DNA from: Pedobacter deserti
GTDB taxonomy: Bacteria > Bacteroidota > Bacteroidia > Sphingobacteriales > Sphingobacteriaceae
Assembly (NCBI RefSeq): GCF_024436415.1
Contig: NZ_JAFMZQ010000001.1
Location: forward strand, 3,224,001-3,288,000
Direction of reading: 5' to 3'
DNA: 64,000 nucleotides
A program made the position numbers and the translations under genes. Position 1 is the stretch's first letter. Each line of letters opens with the position of its first letter. Positions 1-7,839 of this stretch are shown in pieces. The notes beneath the pieces are model-generated. The model searched no databases. It was not told where the DNA came from and saw only the letters and a program-made list of their open reading frames with translations.

Positions 1-827
1 ACTGGCTGGTTTCTCACATGATATGCCACACCCGTCTCATAAACCTGCGTAAGGCGCTCATAAATATGCTGATCGCTGAGTTCTGGCAGCACCTCAAAAT
101 AGGTTTTACCTATAATGTCATTTCCCTTACCCCAAAGTTCTATAAGCGACCTGTTTGCCTGGACGATCCGCATTTCCGGACCTGTGTATACGGCAATGGG
201 AAAAGGAGCACTCTCCACTAGCGCAGCCATTTGCCGCTCACGAAGGGAGATCACTGCCATGGACTCCTCCTGGGCCTGCTGCACCGCAAGAAGCTCCTCA
301 TTGATGGCCTGCAGCTCCTCGTTGGAAGCGGCCAGTTCTTCATTGACCGACTGCGTGTCTGCAAAAGCGGACGCGGCAACAAGCATAGCCCCTATGCCCT
401 GTATGTCCGCCGATTCATCTTGTATCGCGCTGCAATACACGTCGAAGCGCTCTCCTGAGCCCTCCCCGAAACAGACCCCGCGCAATATAGCAGGCCTGCA
501 GGAATATACCGGCTGGAACGCGGCGGCAAGTTCTGTCCAGGCTGGCTGGCCCGCCTGCGCAGCGGGCTGGCCCAGAGCAAAGCCGGACTTAGTCGCGTAA
601 GGCTCAAACGCGTCGTTATACAAGACAATGAATTCTGCTCCCCAGAAAATAAGCATCGGCACCGGACTGTTCAGGGCCATGCTAAGCGATTGCTTTAAAA
701 CGACAGGCCAGTTGCGCAGGTCGCCTAGGGACGTAGCCGTCCAGTCGAAGCCAAAAATGGCGACCGCCACCTCACTCCATCCAGGGAGGAAATAGTGATC
801 CTGAGGTTGATTGCTTGAGTTCTCCAT
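1..827 (-). CDS. PAS-domain sensor protein, probably a histidine kinase (3' part outside window)
   Basis: The frame is open from an ATG at 825-827 to the window edge, giving about 275 residues. An N-terminal PAS-like region contains PMLIFWGAEFIVLYNDAF. It is followed at about residues 160-195 by a coiled coil built on three NEEL repeats, the linker common in multi-PAS signalling proteins, and then a second PAS domain beginning near residue 196 (ESAPFPIAVYTGPEMRIVQA). No catalytic domain lies inside the window, so kinase activity is inferred from the family architecture. It follows another PAS kinase on the same strand after 116 bases. No membrane segment is visible, so it is probably a cytoplasmic sensor. 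Confidence 0.75.
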   Translation of the reverse strand, partial: MENSSNQPQDHYFLPGWSEVAVAIFGFDWTATSLGDLRNWPVVLKQSLSMALNSPVPMLIFWGAEFIVLYNDAFEPYATKSGFALGQPAAQAGQPAWTELAAAFQPVYSCRPAILRGVCFGEGSGERFDVYCSAIQDESADIQGIGAMLVAASAFADTQSVNEELAASNEELQAINEELLAVQQAQEESMAVISLRERQMAALVESAPFPIAVYTGPEMRIVQANRSLIELWGKGNDIIGKTYFEVLPELSDQHIYERLTQVYETGVAYHVRNQP

Positions 828-943
828 CAATGCGCAAAATATAAAAAACGCCGGAATAAAGGCCTTTCAAAAATGGAAACTTCCGTCTCTAAAAGACGAC
901 ACAGAGGGTAGCCTATACGTCTGGCTTAACTAAAAGCATCGAT

Positions 944-2014
944 TCAAACACCCTTATCCGGAATTTCAAAGTAAAAAGTTGTTCCCTGTCCTTCTGCACT
1001 TTCGAACCAGATGCTTCCCTTATGCCATTCAACAATATTTTTTACAACATTCATCCCAAGACCCATTGACGGCTCGCCTTGAAGGCCCGGCCGCCCTGCC
1101 GCAGTATACTGATCGAACAGGATCGCATGGTGTTTTTTCGGAATACCGATACCGTTATCGGAAACAGTGAATAGAACGCCATCGGCATTTTTCACTATTT
1201 TGAATGCGATGGCCCCGTTTTCGGCGGTGAATTTCAGCGCATTGCTCATCAGATTATTGATGATCTGCATAAACTTCGGTTCATCAATACGAATGAATAC
1301 CTCCTCAGGCGAAGAACTGAACGTAATGCTCCGCCTTAATCCACCCTCGGCTTTTTGGGCCTCTTCTACATACTCGCGGAGTTTCTTTGCAATGTCAACC
1401 CGCTTCTTCACCAGTTTCACCTCTGCAGTTTCCAAAAACTCACGGTTGGTCAGATCCCGGATCAGCTGCACAGCCTGCTGATTGATTTCCATGATCTTAT
1501 CAATGCGTTCGTTATGTACCGTGTCGGGCAAATCAGCCTTTAACGCCTTGGCCAGGCTCCGGGCTATCCCCAGGGACCCAGAGAGTTCATGGGCAAGAAT
1601 ATTAAGAATGGAATTTTTCTTATTGGCGTACTTTGCAAATGTATGCTGACTGGTTAATTCTGTCGTTATGTCTATAGCGTGGCCATAAACCGATCTCCTC
1701 TGTTTACTGTCTGTATGAACAGAGGCCATGACCCGCACCCAGCGTAACTTCCCCTCAGCGTGCCGTATCCGAAGATGGACATGCTTATCCAATCTGCCTT
1801 TCAACAGGTCCGATAGGCAAGCGAGCGCATATTCAACATCATCCGGATGTACAATGTCTTTCAATTCATCCAGCTGCGCCCCGGTTTTGCCTGCGCCAAA
1901 CAACGCATCAAAAGCTGCATTCTTATAAACGACCTTATGAGCTTCTATATCAAATATGAAAGTGGCTACCCCGGATTCATCGGAAAGCGAAGCATAATGG
2001 CTCGACTGCATCAT
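944..2014 (-). CDS. PAS-domain sensor histidine kinase
   Basis: The protein has about 356 residues: a PAS domain with its PAC tail (about residues 10-120), a HisKA dimerisation region with the phospho-acceptor motif LAHEL (His142), and a HATPase_c domain with N-box NNLMSNALKF, G1 DNGIGIP and G2 GLGMNVVK. There is no transmembrane segment or receiver domain, so it should be a soluble kinase that phosphorylates a regulator encoded elsewhere. An upstream in-frame TTG at 2035 lies inside a -7 promoter element, so the tandem ATG at 2014/2011 is the better start. The next gene downstream is another PAS sensor. Confidence 0.88.
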   Translation of the reverse strand: MMQSSHYASLSDESGVATFIFDIEAHKVVYKNAAFDALFGAGKTGAQLDELKDIVHPDDVEYALACLSDLLKGRLDKHVHLRIRHAEGKLRWVRVMASVHTDSKQRRSVYGHAIDITTELTSQHTFAKYANKKNSILNILAHELSGSLGIARSLAKALKADLPDTVHNERIDKIMEINQQAVQLIRDLTNREFLETAEVKLVKKRVDIAKKLREYVEEAQKAEGGLRRSITFSSSPEEVFIRIDEPKFMQIINNLMSNALKFTAENGAIAFKIVKNADGVLFTVSDNGIGIPKKHHAILFDQYTAAGRPGLQGEPSMGLGMNVVKNIVEWHKGSIWFESAEGQGTTFYFEIPDKGV

Positions 2015-2032
2015 AGGTTTTTCGGTCAGATA

Positions 2033-2063
2033 CAAATGTAATCAATCCCGTCATGTGATCAAA
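2033..2063 (-). promoter_or_regulatory. Bacteroidota-type promoter of the PAS histidine kinase
   Basis: On the minus strand TTTG (2063-2060) is followed after 19 bases by TACATTTG (2040-2033), matching the TTTG / TAnnTTTG consensus of this phylum. Transcription would begin near 2027, which excludes the TTG start at 2035 and supports the ATG at 2014. Confidence 0.6.
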
Positions 2064-2180
2064 CAGGTACCGCGGGTGAATCATGCAGCAAAATCAGTAT
2101 TTCTTGATAGTTTTCAGGCCTAAATACTCGCATCGCTTTTTCGGCGAACTACGTAAATTTACTAGGCTAAAGCGAGGGTT

Positions 2181-2426
2181 ATGAATTTGAAGATATTGAC
2201 ATTGCTTAGCAGGTACTACCCGGCCAATTCCACACTCAACATCTCGGAAGGAAGATACGACCTGCAGATATCCACAGACGAGAAAGGACAGCCTTCTGTG
2301 GTCCGGATTGGCAAACAGCATACCTGGGGCAGGCTCGTAAACAAAACCTATGCCCGCCAGGAGGACGTAAATGATGAGGGCGAGGTCATTAGGGTTCGCT
2401 GGACCCTCCTACCCCCTTTAGATTAA
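2181..2426 (+). CDS. Small hypothetical protein, 81 residues
   Basis: The protein is not recognised. It starts MNLKILTLLSRYYPANSTL, has no signal peptide or membrane helix, and is mixed charged/polar with a tract (DLQISTDEKGQPSVVRIG) that resembles alternating beta strands, suggesting a small beta-rich cytosolic fold. It stands alone between the divergent kinase promoter and another small unknown gene. A weak -7-like TAAATTTA lies at 2154-2161. Typical codon use and lack of a competing reading frame support it as a real gene; the function is unknown. Confidence 0.55.
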   Translation: MNLKILTLLSRYYPANSTLNISEGRYDLQISTDEKGQPSVVRIGKQHTWGRLVNKTYARQEDVNDEGEVIRVRWTLLPPLD

Positions 2427-2594
2427 TCCCTAGGCACATTTCCAGCACAGCCGACCAGCCCGGCCCGGCGATAGCCCCACGTATGTTTCAACGCATTTGC
2501 CGATATTTACGCAGAAGATCAGGTATTAAGCGGTCAAACATCAAATTGAAGTAGAGTGTTTTTAAGGCAGCATATCAAACTAAACAAAACACCT

Positions 2595-2903
2595 ATGATG
2601 CCAATTTCTACCTGGACAGCCACTGCGTTAAAAGAACTCAAAAACAATCAACCTATTATTGAACGCACCGCCTGCGATTATACGTTCCAAATCTTCAGTT
2701 GCTATGACTCGTTATGGGCAATAGTTCTTCGTTCGAGCGGCCACGGAACCGCCTTCAGAATGGCTTTCAGCTCCGGTAGCCAGCTAAGACTTAGCGCCAT
2801 GCAGGATTCGGGACATCAGATACAATTTACGCTGAATGCTGACGATGCATCTAATTGCGTAATCTACTACCGACTGCGGACTATACTTGATCCGTCGAAC
2901 TAA
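2595..2903 (+). CDS. Small hypothetical protein, about 102 residues
   Basis: The protein is not recognised. The frame opens at 2556, but tandem ATG codons at 2595/2598 (MMPISTWTATALKELKNNQP) are a more natural start than the earlier codon. It has no signal peptide or membrane helix. The middle part is beta-like (YTFQIFSCYDSLWAIVLRSS) and the tail ends YRLRTILDPSN. It is a single gene 55 bases before the Tat-exported DUF4142 gene; co-transcription is possible but not shown. Confidence 0.5.
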   Translation: MMPISTWTATALKELKNNQPIIERTACDYTFQIFSCYDSLWAIVLRSSGHGTAFRMAFSSGSQLRLSAMQDSGHQIQFTLNADDASNCVIYYRLRTILDPSN

Positions 2904-2958
2904 AGAACCACATGCCCCGGCAGATGGTTATCGCAATTAAAATTATAACATTTCTACT

Positions 2959-3516
2959 ATGAAAACACTAATCCAAAACCCAAGAAGGGATTTTTTATCG
3001 ACATCCCTGAAAGGATCCTTACTGGTGATGGCAGGCATGTCCTCTGTAACCCTGCTGCAATCGTTCGCCCCGGCGGAAGCTGACCAGTCGGAAGCTGCAT
3101 TCCGCAGTCAACTTGGCCTGCTAGGTAGCCTGTCGCTGATGACCAGCGAAATTGCGGTGAGAAAAGCCATGAACCCAAAAGTTAAGCTATTTGCGAAATG
3201 TGAAGTAGCTGAACAAACCGCTCTGGCAACTGTGCTGAAAGATTTAAACACGCCTATCCCTGCTATGGATGCTAAAGGACAGGCTATCATTGAAAAGCTC
3301 AACGCCGCCAGCGGGGCTGCCTTTGACAAAGCCTTCATGCAGGCTCAGCATGAAACCCATCAGCAGTTGAAATCCCTAACGGGCGACTTTATTAAGAGTA
3401 CCGAGGGAAAAACCGGCATGCCGGACAAGCATACCAGGCACATCGCCACCGTATCACACCCCACGATCACCGAACACACTGAAAAAAGCAAAATGCTGCT
3501 TGGCGAACTAGCTTAA
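2959..3516 (+). CDS. DUF4142 family protein with Tat-type signal
   Basis: The protein has 185 residues. The N-terminus carries twin arginines (R9-R10 in NPRRDFLS) followed by a hydrophobic stretch to about residue 40, fitting Tat export to the periplasm. The rest is an all-alpha DUF4142-type domain with repeated amphipathic helices (VAEQTALATVLKDL, FDKAFMQAQHETHQQLKSL), the family related to ferritin-like four-helix bundles. DUF4142 proteins are common in soil Bacteroidota; some are induced by stress, but the biochemical role is not established. Several His residues in the C-terminal third might bind metal, which is speculation. Confidence 0.8.
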   Translation: MKTLIQNPRRDFLSTSLKGSLLVMAGMSSVTLLQSFAPAEADQSEAAFRSQLGLLGSLSLMTSEIAVRKAMNPKVKLFAKCEVAEQTALATVLKDLNTPIPAMDAKGQAIIEKLNAASGAAFDKAFMQAQHETHQQLKSLTGDFIKSTEGKTGMPDKHTRHIATVSHPTITEHTEKSKMLLGELA

Positions 3517-3559
3517 AACTAGAGGAAGCAGTTACATTCAAGTGCACTAATCCGATAGT

Positions 3560-4609
3560 TTACCGCAAATAGATGCGTTCGATTGCGGTAATTATCGGGT
3601 CTAGTGCCAGTCCGTCATCCTGATTGCCAAACACCACTATAGAGAACTTCTTTTCAGGATAGCGGACGTAATAAGACGAAAAACCGGTCGTTCCACCGCT
3701 GTGAGATATCCGTGTCGCATTATAGCGGCGCTCGATATACCAGCCGTAGCCGTAGGCAATCTCAGGCGTTTCGTTTGAACTGGGACTGAAAATTTCATTC
3801 AGCGTTTCTCTTTTTACCAGCTTATCTCCATAGAGCGCCTGGTCCCAATAGTAGAAATCGTCGATGGAAGAATAAATTCCTCCATCGCCCTGCAGATAAC
3901 TGGCCGTACTTTGATCATCCAAGACCAGTTTGCCATCTTTTGGATTATAACCATATGCCCGGTTTGGTATTGTCCCCTCCATATTATTGAAAGTGGAGTT
4001 GGCCATTTTCAGCGGCTTGAATATATGACGGCGAACAAACTCATCAAATGGTAATCCGGACACCTTTTCCACGATCAGCCCAAGTAAAACGTAAGCAGTA
4101 TTGCTGTAGGAGAACTTTGTCCCGGGTTTAAAATTTGTGCTGTCCTGCTCTGCGACAATATGTAGTACATTGATATCTTTTAAGGGACGGCTAGTCGGAA
4201 CGCTCCCATAGCTTTTCAGCCCGGAGGTATGGTTGATCATTTGTTTGACTGTGATCTCTTTGCTGAACGCTGGCAGATCGGGAAAGAAGGCATCCAGTCG
4301 GTCGCCGAGGTCGAGCTTACCTTGGTCGCGAAGCATGAGGATGGCCATCGCGGTAAAAGGCTTGGTGACTGATGCGATCCGGTAATTGGTTTTGCTAGTA
4401 GCCCTGACTTTTCGGGCGATATCGGCATATCCGAATGACCTGCTATAAAGTTTGCGCCCATCCCGGATGACCATAACACTAATGCCAGTTGTTTCAGGGC
4501 TTTTGTAACGGCTGAAGATGCTGTCAACGGCACGGATCTGCTCAGGAGTGGATTGGGCAAAAAGATTGCCAGTAAGAAAAGTGGCAATTAATACAGAGAG
4601 AATTTTCAT
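3560..4609 (-). CDS. Serine hydrolase, class C beta-lactamase / penicillin-binding protein fold
   Basis: The protein has 349 residues from the ATG at 4609, chosen because it opens a signal peptide (MKILSVLIATFLTGNLFAQ); the earlier in-frame start would place extra residues before it. The catalytic motifs of the family are intact: SVTK (Ser80, Lys83), YSN (168-170) and HSGG (303-306) in the place of KTG. Proteins of this type are exported D-aminopeptidases, esterases or beta-lactamase-like enzymes; the true substrate cannot be told from sequence. It is transcribed alone, convergent with the DUF4142 gene. Confidence 0.88.
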   Translation of the reverse strand: MKILSVLIATFLTGNLFAQSTPEQIRAVDSIFSRYKSPETTGISVMVIRDGRKLYSRSFGYADIARKVRATSKTNYRIASVTKPFTAMAILMLRDQGKLDLGDRLDAFFPDLPAFSKEITVKQMINHTSGLKSYGSVPTSRPLKDINVLHIVAEQDSTNFKPGTKFSYSNTAYVLLGLIVEKVSGLPFDEFVRRHIFKPLKMANSTFNNMEGTIPNRAYGYNPKDGKLVLDDQSTASYLQGDGGIYSSIDDFYYWDQALYGDKLVKRETLNEIFSPSSNETPEIAYGYGWYIERRYNATRISHSGGTTGFSSYYVRYPEKKFSIVVFGNQDDGLALDPIITAIERIYLR

Positions 4610-4712
4610 ATGAACTGGATCAATAGTGAAAGATAGGAATCGCATACTAATCTGCAAAACCGTTGCTGTTGTTTTAGAGCGCTAGCCACTGGATTACACT
4701 GTACCCAACTGA

Positions 4713-5273
4713 CTATGAGACGCTTTCTGCATTTACACCGTAATCGCTTTTCAACAAACCGAAAACCGCTGAATCCTCATATTGCCCGTTAATAAAATAA
4801 TGTTCCTTCAGTACCCCTTCCTTACTGAATCCAAACTTTTCCACAAGACGTAACGAGGGAACATTCCGCGTACCGACCAACGCCTCAATCCGGTGAAGAT
4901 TCATTTCGTTGAACCCGTAAGCAATCACCGCGGCAAGCGCCTCGGACATGAGTCCTTTGTTTTTGTAAGCATCAGTCTTAATAGAATAACCTAGTTCAGC
5001 ACGCCTATGGTCTGGATACCAATTGTGAAAAGAGCATTCACCGATAACACAATCATCAAACTTATCGATAATCAAGAAAAAAAGAATGCTCCTGTTGTAA
5101 GAGACATAACCCTTTTCAAACTTCAACCGGGCAAGCCGATATTCCTCTTCGTTGCGATGACCAAAAAAGCGCTTAATCTCTGGTTTCTGCCAGTTGTTAA
5201 ATATGTAAATGAAATCATCGTGGCCTAACCGTTTCAGCTTTAGCCGCTGTGTTTCAATGATGTGAAATTGCAT
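4713..5273 (-). CDS. GNAT family N-acetyltransferase (RimJ/RimL type)
   Basis: The protein has 186 residues starting MQFHIIETQRLKLKRLG, where the conserved T-x-R-L-x-L-R opening of the RimJ/RimL branch begins; the frame is open for 60 codons upstream without homology. The acetyl-CoA binding region appears as AYKNKGLMSEALAAVIAYGF, followed by the N-x-x-S-x-x-L-x-E-K-x-G-F motif (NVPSLRLVEKFGF). It probably acetylates a protein N-terminus or small amine with acetyl-CoA. TTTTG lies about 19 bases before a weak TAACTT, a possible promoter just upstream. Confidence 0.85.
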   Translation of the reverse strand: MQFHIIETQRLKLKRLGHDDFIYIFNNWQKPEIKRFFGHRNEEEYRLARLKFEKGYVSYNRSILFFLIIDKFDDCVIGECSFHNWYPDHRRAELGYSIKTDAYKNKGLMSEALAAVIAYGFNEMNLHRIEALVGTRNVPSLRLVEKFGFSKEGVLKEHYFINGQYEDSAVFGLLKSDYGVNAESVS

Positions 5274-5344
5274 AAATCCAGCATAAGTTACGGTCTTCAA
5301 CTCTACTTTCAAAACGGCAAAAGACAAGGCCCCGGCAAGAATAG

Positions 5345-5352
5345 TATATTTG
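5345..5352 (+). promoter_or_regulatory. -7 promoter element of the nucleotidyltransferase gene
   Basis: TATATTTG is a perfect match to TAnnTTTG and would place the transcript start near 5358, about 11 bases before the ATG at 5369. No matching TTG is present at the -33 spacing. Confidence 0.45.
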
Positions 5353-5368
5353 TATCCATTCACGTAAT

Positions 5369-6157
5369 ATGATACAACAAGCATTTGCAGACCGCGCAGC
5401 GAGCGTACTCTCAAAAAAGGAGGGTATCGTCGGCCTTTGCGCTGGTGGGTCATGGATCTCTGGCGAAATTGACGAATATTCAGATTTGGATCTGATCGTT
5501 GTAACCCGAGAATCCATATCAGCCAATAAGCAGTTAATGGTAGACTGCGCGGCCAGCCTGGGAAACTTGCTTTCGGGATTTACCGGAGAACATGTTGGCG
5601 AGCCACGTTTATTGATTTGCTTATATAAGGACCCGCTGCTGCATGTAGACCTAAAATTCTTAACTCTTGACGAACTTCGATTTCGAATCGAAGATCCAGC
5701 CATCTTGCTGGACCCTTCCGGAGAAATTCAAGAAACCATAAATCGGCATCCTCCTAAGAGCAGCCTGCCAGACTTTCAGTGGATTGAAGACCGCTTTTGG
5801 ATCTGGATTCATTACGCCGCGCTCAAAATTGGACGCGGCGAATATCTGGAGGCGCTGGATTTTCTCGGCTATTTGCGTATGACAGTACTCGGTCCGCTTC
5901 TTCAGCATAGCGTAAACCAGCAGCCCAGAGGCGTTCGTAAGGTGGAAATGATACTGGACGGAGAACATCTGGATAACTTAACGAGCACCATTCCAGCCTA
6001 CAACAAGGGATCGATTCTCCAGGCCTTAAAGAACGCAATATCACTTTACCACAGACTCCGTGCTAAACTTTACCCGGCAGTAATCCAGCTTCAAAACGAA
6101 ACTGAAGCGCAGGTAATTGCCTACCTTGAGTACCTCGATAAGCGGGGCAGCACCTAA
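5369..6157 (+). CDS. Nucleotidyltransferase-domain protein (aminoglycoside adenylyltransferase-like)
   Basis: The protein has 262 residues. The N-terminal half carries the polymerase-beta-like nucleotidyltransferase signature: GGS at 26-28 and the metal-binding SDLDL (Asp39, Asp41). The C-terminal half is helical and resembles the accessory domain of streptomycin/aminoglycoside 6-adenylyltransferase-like proteins. Such enzymes move a nucleotide onto a small molecule or protein; many chromosomal members have no known substrate, so an antibiotic-resistance role should not be assumed. It is a single gene, convergent with the NTF2-like gene four bases downstream. Confidence 0.75.
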   Translation: MIQQAFADRAASVLSKKEGIVGLCAGGSWISGEIDEYSDLDLIVVTRESISANKQLMVDCAASLGNLLSGFTGEHVGEPRLLICLYKDPLLHVDLKFLTLDELRFRIEDPAILLDPSGEIQETINRHPPKSSLPDFQWIEDRFWIWIHYAALKIGRGEYLEALDFLGYLRMTVLGPLLQHSVNQQPRGVRKVEMILDGEHLDNLTSTIPAYNKGSILQALKNAISLYHRLRAKLYPAVIQLQNETEAQVIAYLEYLDKRGST

Positions 6158-6161
6158 TGTC

Positions 6162-6485
6162 TCAACCAGTTACTTTTAACGAATCGATTAGCTCATCCTT
6201 GAGCTCCATATGAAACTTCAATACAATGGGACTTCCCGGAAATGTACCCGAAACATTTGCCGTCAACACGCCATTAGATCCGGCCTGCTCATAATCAACC
6301 AACTCCATCGAAGATTGATAAGCCTCATTCGAATGCTCAATCCAACGGCGAATTTCCTCTTTACCTCTATGTACCTTCCCTTCGTCATGCACAATGGCCG
6401 ATTCAGTGAAACATTCTGTGTAAGATTTGCTGTCGTAACTGTTTTGCGTCTCAATAAAGCGCTCTACTACTTTTGGTAATTTCAT
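6162..6485 (-). CDS. SnoaL/NTF2-like protein
   Basis: The protein has 107 residues with the cone-shaped SnoaL/NTF2-like pattern: an N-terminal helix (VERFIETQNSYDSKSYTECF), then AIVHDEGKVHRGKEEIRRWI and alternating strands to the end. Proteins of this fold bind small hydrophobic molecules or act as isomerases and cyclases. It lies 20 bases downstream of the SDR oxidoreductase on the same strand and is almost certainly in the same operon, so it probably acts on the same or a related compound and falls under the same HxlR regulator. Confidence 0.8.
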   Translation of the reverse strand: MKLPKVVERFIETQNSYDSKSYTECFTESAIVHDEGKVHRGKEEIRRWIEHSNEAYQSSMELVDYEQAGSNGVLTANVSGTFPGSPIVLKFHMELKDELIDSLKVTG

Positions 6486-6505
6486 GATGATAGGTTTTAA
6501 GTTTT

Positions 6506-7300
6506 TTAAATTGTGGGCACTGTTCCACCGTCGATGACGAAATTTGTTCCTGTTAAGTAACTGGCTCTTGGTGAAACTAAAAAGCCAACCAATTCGGCTA
6601 CTTCTTCTGGTTCAGCAGGCCTGCCGTAAGGTATTCCGCCCAGTGCATCCATTACACTTAGCTGAGCTTCTTCTACGGTAGTATTTGCATTTCTTGCAAT
6701 CTCGCCTAAAAAGGCTATCGATGCTGCTGTATTGATCCACCCTGGCGAGACAGTAAGCACGCGCACACCTTTTGGCGTAACTTCATTGGATAAACTTTTA
6801 CTGTAATTGATTAGTGCCGCTTTTGAAGCTGCGTACGGCAAGGTAGAATCATATAGCGGCAATTTGCCCTGGATGGAAGCGATGTGAATGATTACACCGC
6901 TTTTCCTATCGATCATTTGCGGTAAAAACCCTCTGTCGAGCCTTACAGGAGCAAGTAAATTTGCCTGTAGCGTTGAGATCCAATCCTCATCATTTAATAC
7001 TGAAAAACCGCCTGCAGGTGTTGATGAACCTCCCAGGTTGTTTACCAGGATATCCAGCCTGCCATAGATTGACAGTACTTCGCTGATCACTTTTTGAGCA
7101 TCTTCTGCCTTGCTCAGGTCGGCAGGAATAAAATAAAGATCTGCGTCTACTTGCTTAGCAGGGTTTCTTGCGGTAATGATAACCATTGCCCCTGCTGCCT
7201 TTAAGCGTTCCGCGATCGCCTTGCCGGCACCCTTTGTACCGCCCGTTACTAAGGCAATCTTTCCTGATAATTCGTTGCTGTAATTAAATTGTTGTTCCAT
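6506..7300 (-). CDS. SDR family oxidoreductase
   Basis: The protein has 264 residues of the classical short-chain dehydrogenase/reductase type: the nucleotide-binding TGGTKGAG (19-26), NNLG (87-90), and the catalytic Ser142, Tyr156 and Lys160 (YAASK). It uses NAD(H) or NADP(H) to interconvert an alcohol and a carbonyl; the substrate is unknown. It heads an operon with the NTF2-like gene and is divergent from an HxlR regulator, a layout in which the regulator usually controls the enzyme in response to a reactive or aromatic compound. A consensus promoter gives a leader of about 11 bases. Confidence 0.9.
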   Translation of the reverse strand: MEQQFNYSNELSGKIALVTGGTKGAGKAIAERLKAAGAMVIITARNPAKQVDADLYFIPADLSKAEDAQKVISEVLSIYGRLDILVNNLGGSSTPAGGFSVLNDEDWISTLQANLLAPVRLDRGFLPQMIDRKSGVIIHIASIQGKLPLYDSTLPYAASKAALINYSKSLSNEVTPKGVRVLTVSPGWINTAASIAFLGEIARNANTTVEEAQLSVMDALGGIPYGRPAEPEEVAELVGFLVSPRASYLTGTNFVIDGGTVPTI

Positions 7301-7317
7301 ATCGTACTTGTTTCGGG

Positions 7318-7348
7318 CAAATCTAGGCAGTACCTAAAGCGCTAACAA
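7318..7348 (-). promoter_or_regulatory. Promoter of the SDR/NTF2-like operon
   Basis: On the minus strand TTG (7348-7346), 20 bases, then TAGATTTG (7325-7318), an exact fit to the Bacteroidota promoter. The start point would lie near 7311. Confidence 0.65.
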
Positions 7349-7366
7349 GTACGGGCTTACGATTCA

Positions 7367-7390
7367 AATAGGGAGAAATTTATCCCTATT
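7367..7390. promoter_or_regulatory. 24-bp palindrome, probable HxlR operator
   Basis: The sequence reads AATAGGGA, eight bases GAAATTTA, then TCCCTATT; over the full 24 bases only one pair is mismatched. It overlaps the -33 box of the HxlR gene and lies 19 bases from the -33 box of the divergent SDR operon. A dimeric winged-helix regulator of the HxlR family would bind such a site, giving autoregulation and control of both promoters. Binding is inference. Confidence 0.55.
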
Positions 7391-7419
7391 GCGCCAACCA
7401 GCATGTGTGCCTATATTTG
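7389..7419 (+). promoter_or_regulatory. Promoter of the HxlR-family gene
   Basis: TTG (7389-7391), 20 bases, then TATATTTG (7412-7419), an exact consensus. The start point would fall at about 7425, the first base of the ATG, so the transcript may be leaderless or nearly so. Confidence 0.65.
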
Positions 7420-7424
7420 CGATA

Positions 7425-7805
7425 ATGTATGAAAGAAAAATCTTACCGTATCTGAATTGCGGACTGGACCTGGTCGGCGAGGTTCTGTATGGAAAGTGGA
7501 AACTGCGTATATTGTGGTTCATTCATCAGGGACATAAACGTCCTAGCGAATTACAGCGAAAAATACCCGATGTTTCAAGACGAGTACTGAATATTCAGCT
7601 GAAGGAGCTGGAAGAACACGAGCTGGTAAAACGGACCATCTATCCGGTAATGCCGCCCAAAGTAGAGTACGATCTGACTGATTTTGGTGAGACACTAATC
7701 CCTGTGATCCGCACCATTGGCCTTTGGGGTGATGCGAATGAGGACAGATTAAGAGAAGTGATCCTGAAACAATTCCCCGACCGGGTTGCCCCAAGCGAAG
7801 TGTAA
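7425..7805 (+). CDS. HxlR family transcriptional regulator
   Basis: The protein has 126 residues from the ATG at 7425; the frame is open for 12 more codons upstream, but those lie inside the promoter. It has the family's winged helix-turn-helix: GKWKLRILWFI, then RPSELQRKIPDVSRRVLNIQLKEL in two parts, and the wing KRTIYPVMPPKVEYDLTDFG. It has one cysteine, Cys12, in the N-terminal position where family members such as YodB and HypR sense oxidants or electrophiles. It is divergent from the SDR operon, its likely target. Confidence 0.88.
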   Translation: MYERKILPYLNCGLDLVGEVLYGKWKLRILWFIHQGHKRPSELQRKIPDVSRRVLNIQLKELEEHELVKRTIYPVMPPKVEYDLTDFGETLIPVIRTIGLWGDANEDRLREVILKQFPDRVAPSEV

Positions 7806-7839
7806 AATGGGTAAGGCGATGGACGTGCCAAGCCCACAG

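Noticed and set aside
5369..6157. Antibiotic resistance gene (aminoglycoside adenylyltransferase)
   Set aside because: Only the general nucleotidyltransferase motifs are seen; the sequence is not close enough to a known resistance enzyme to make that claim.
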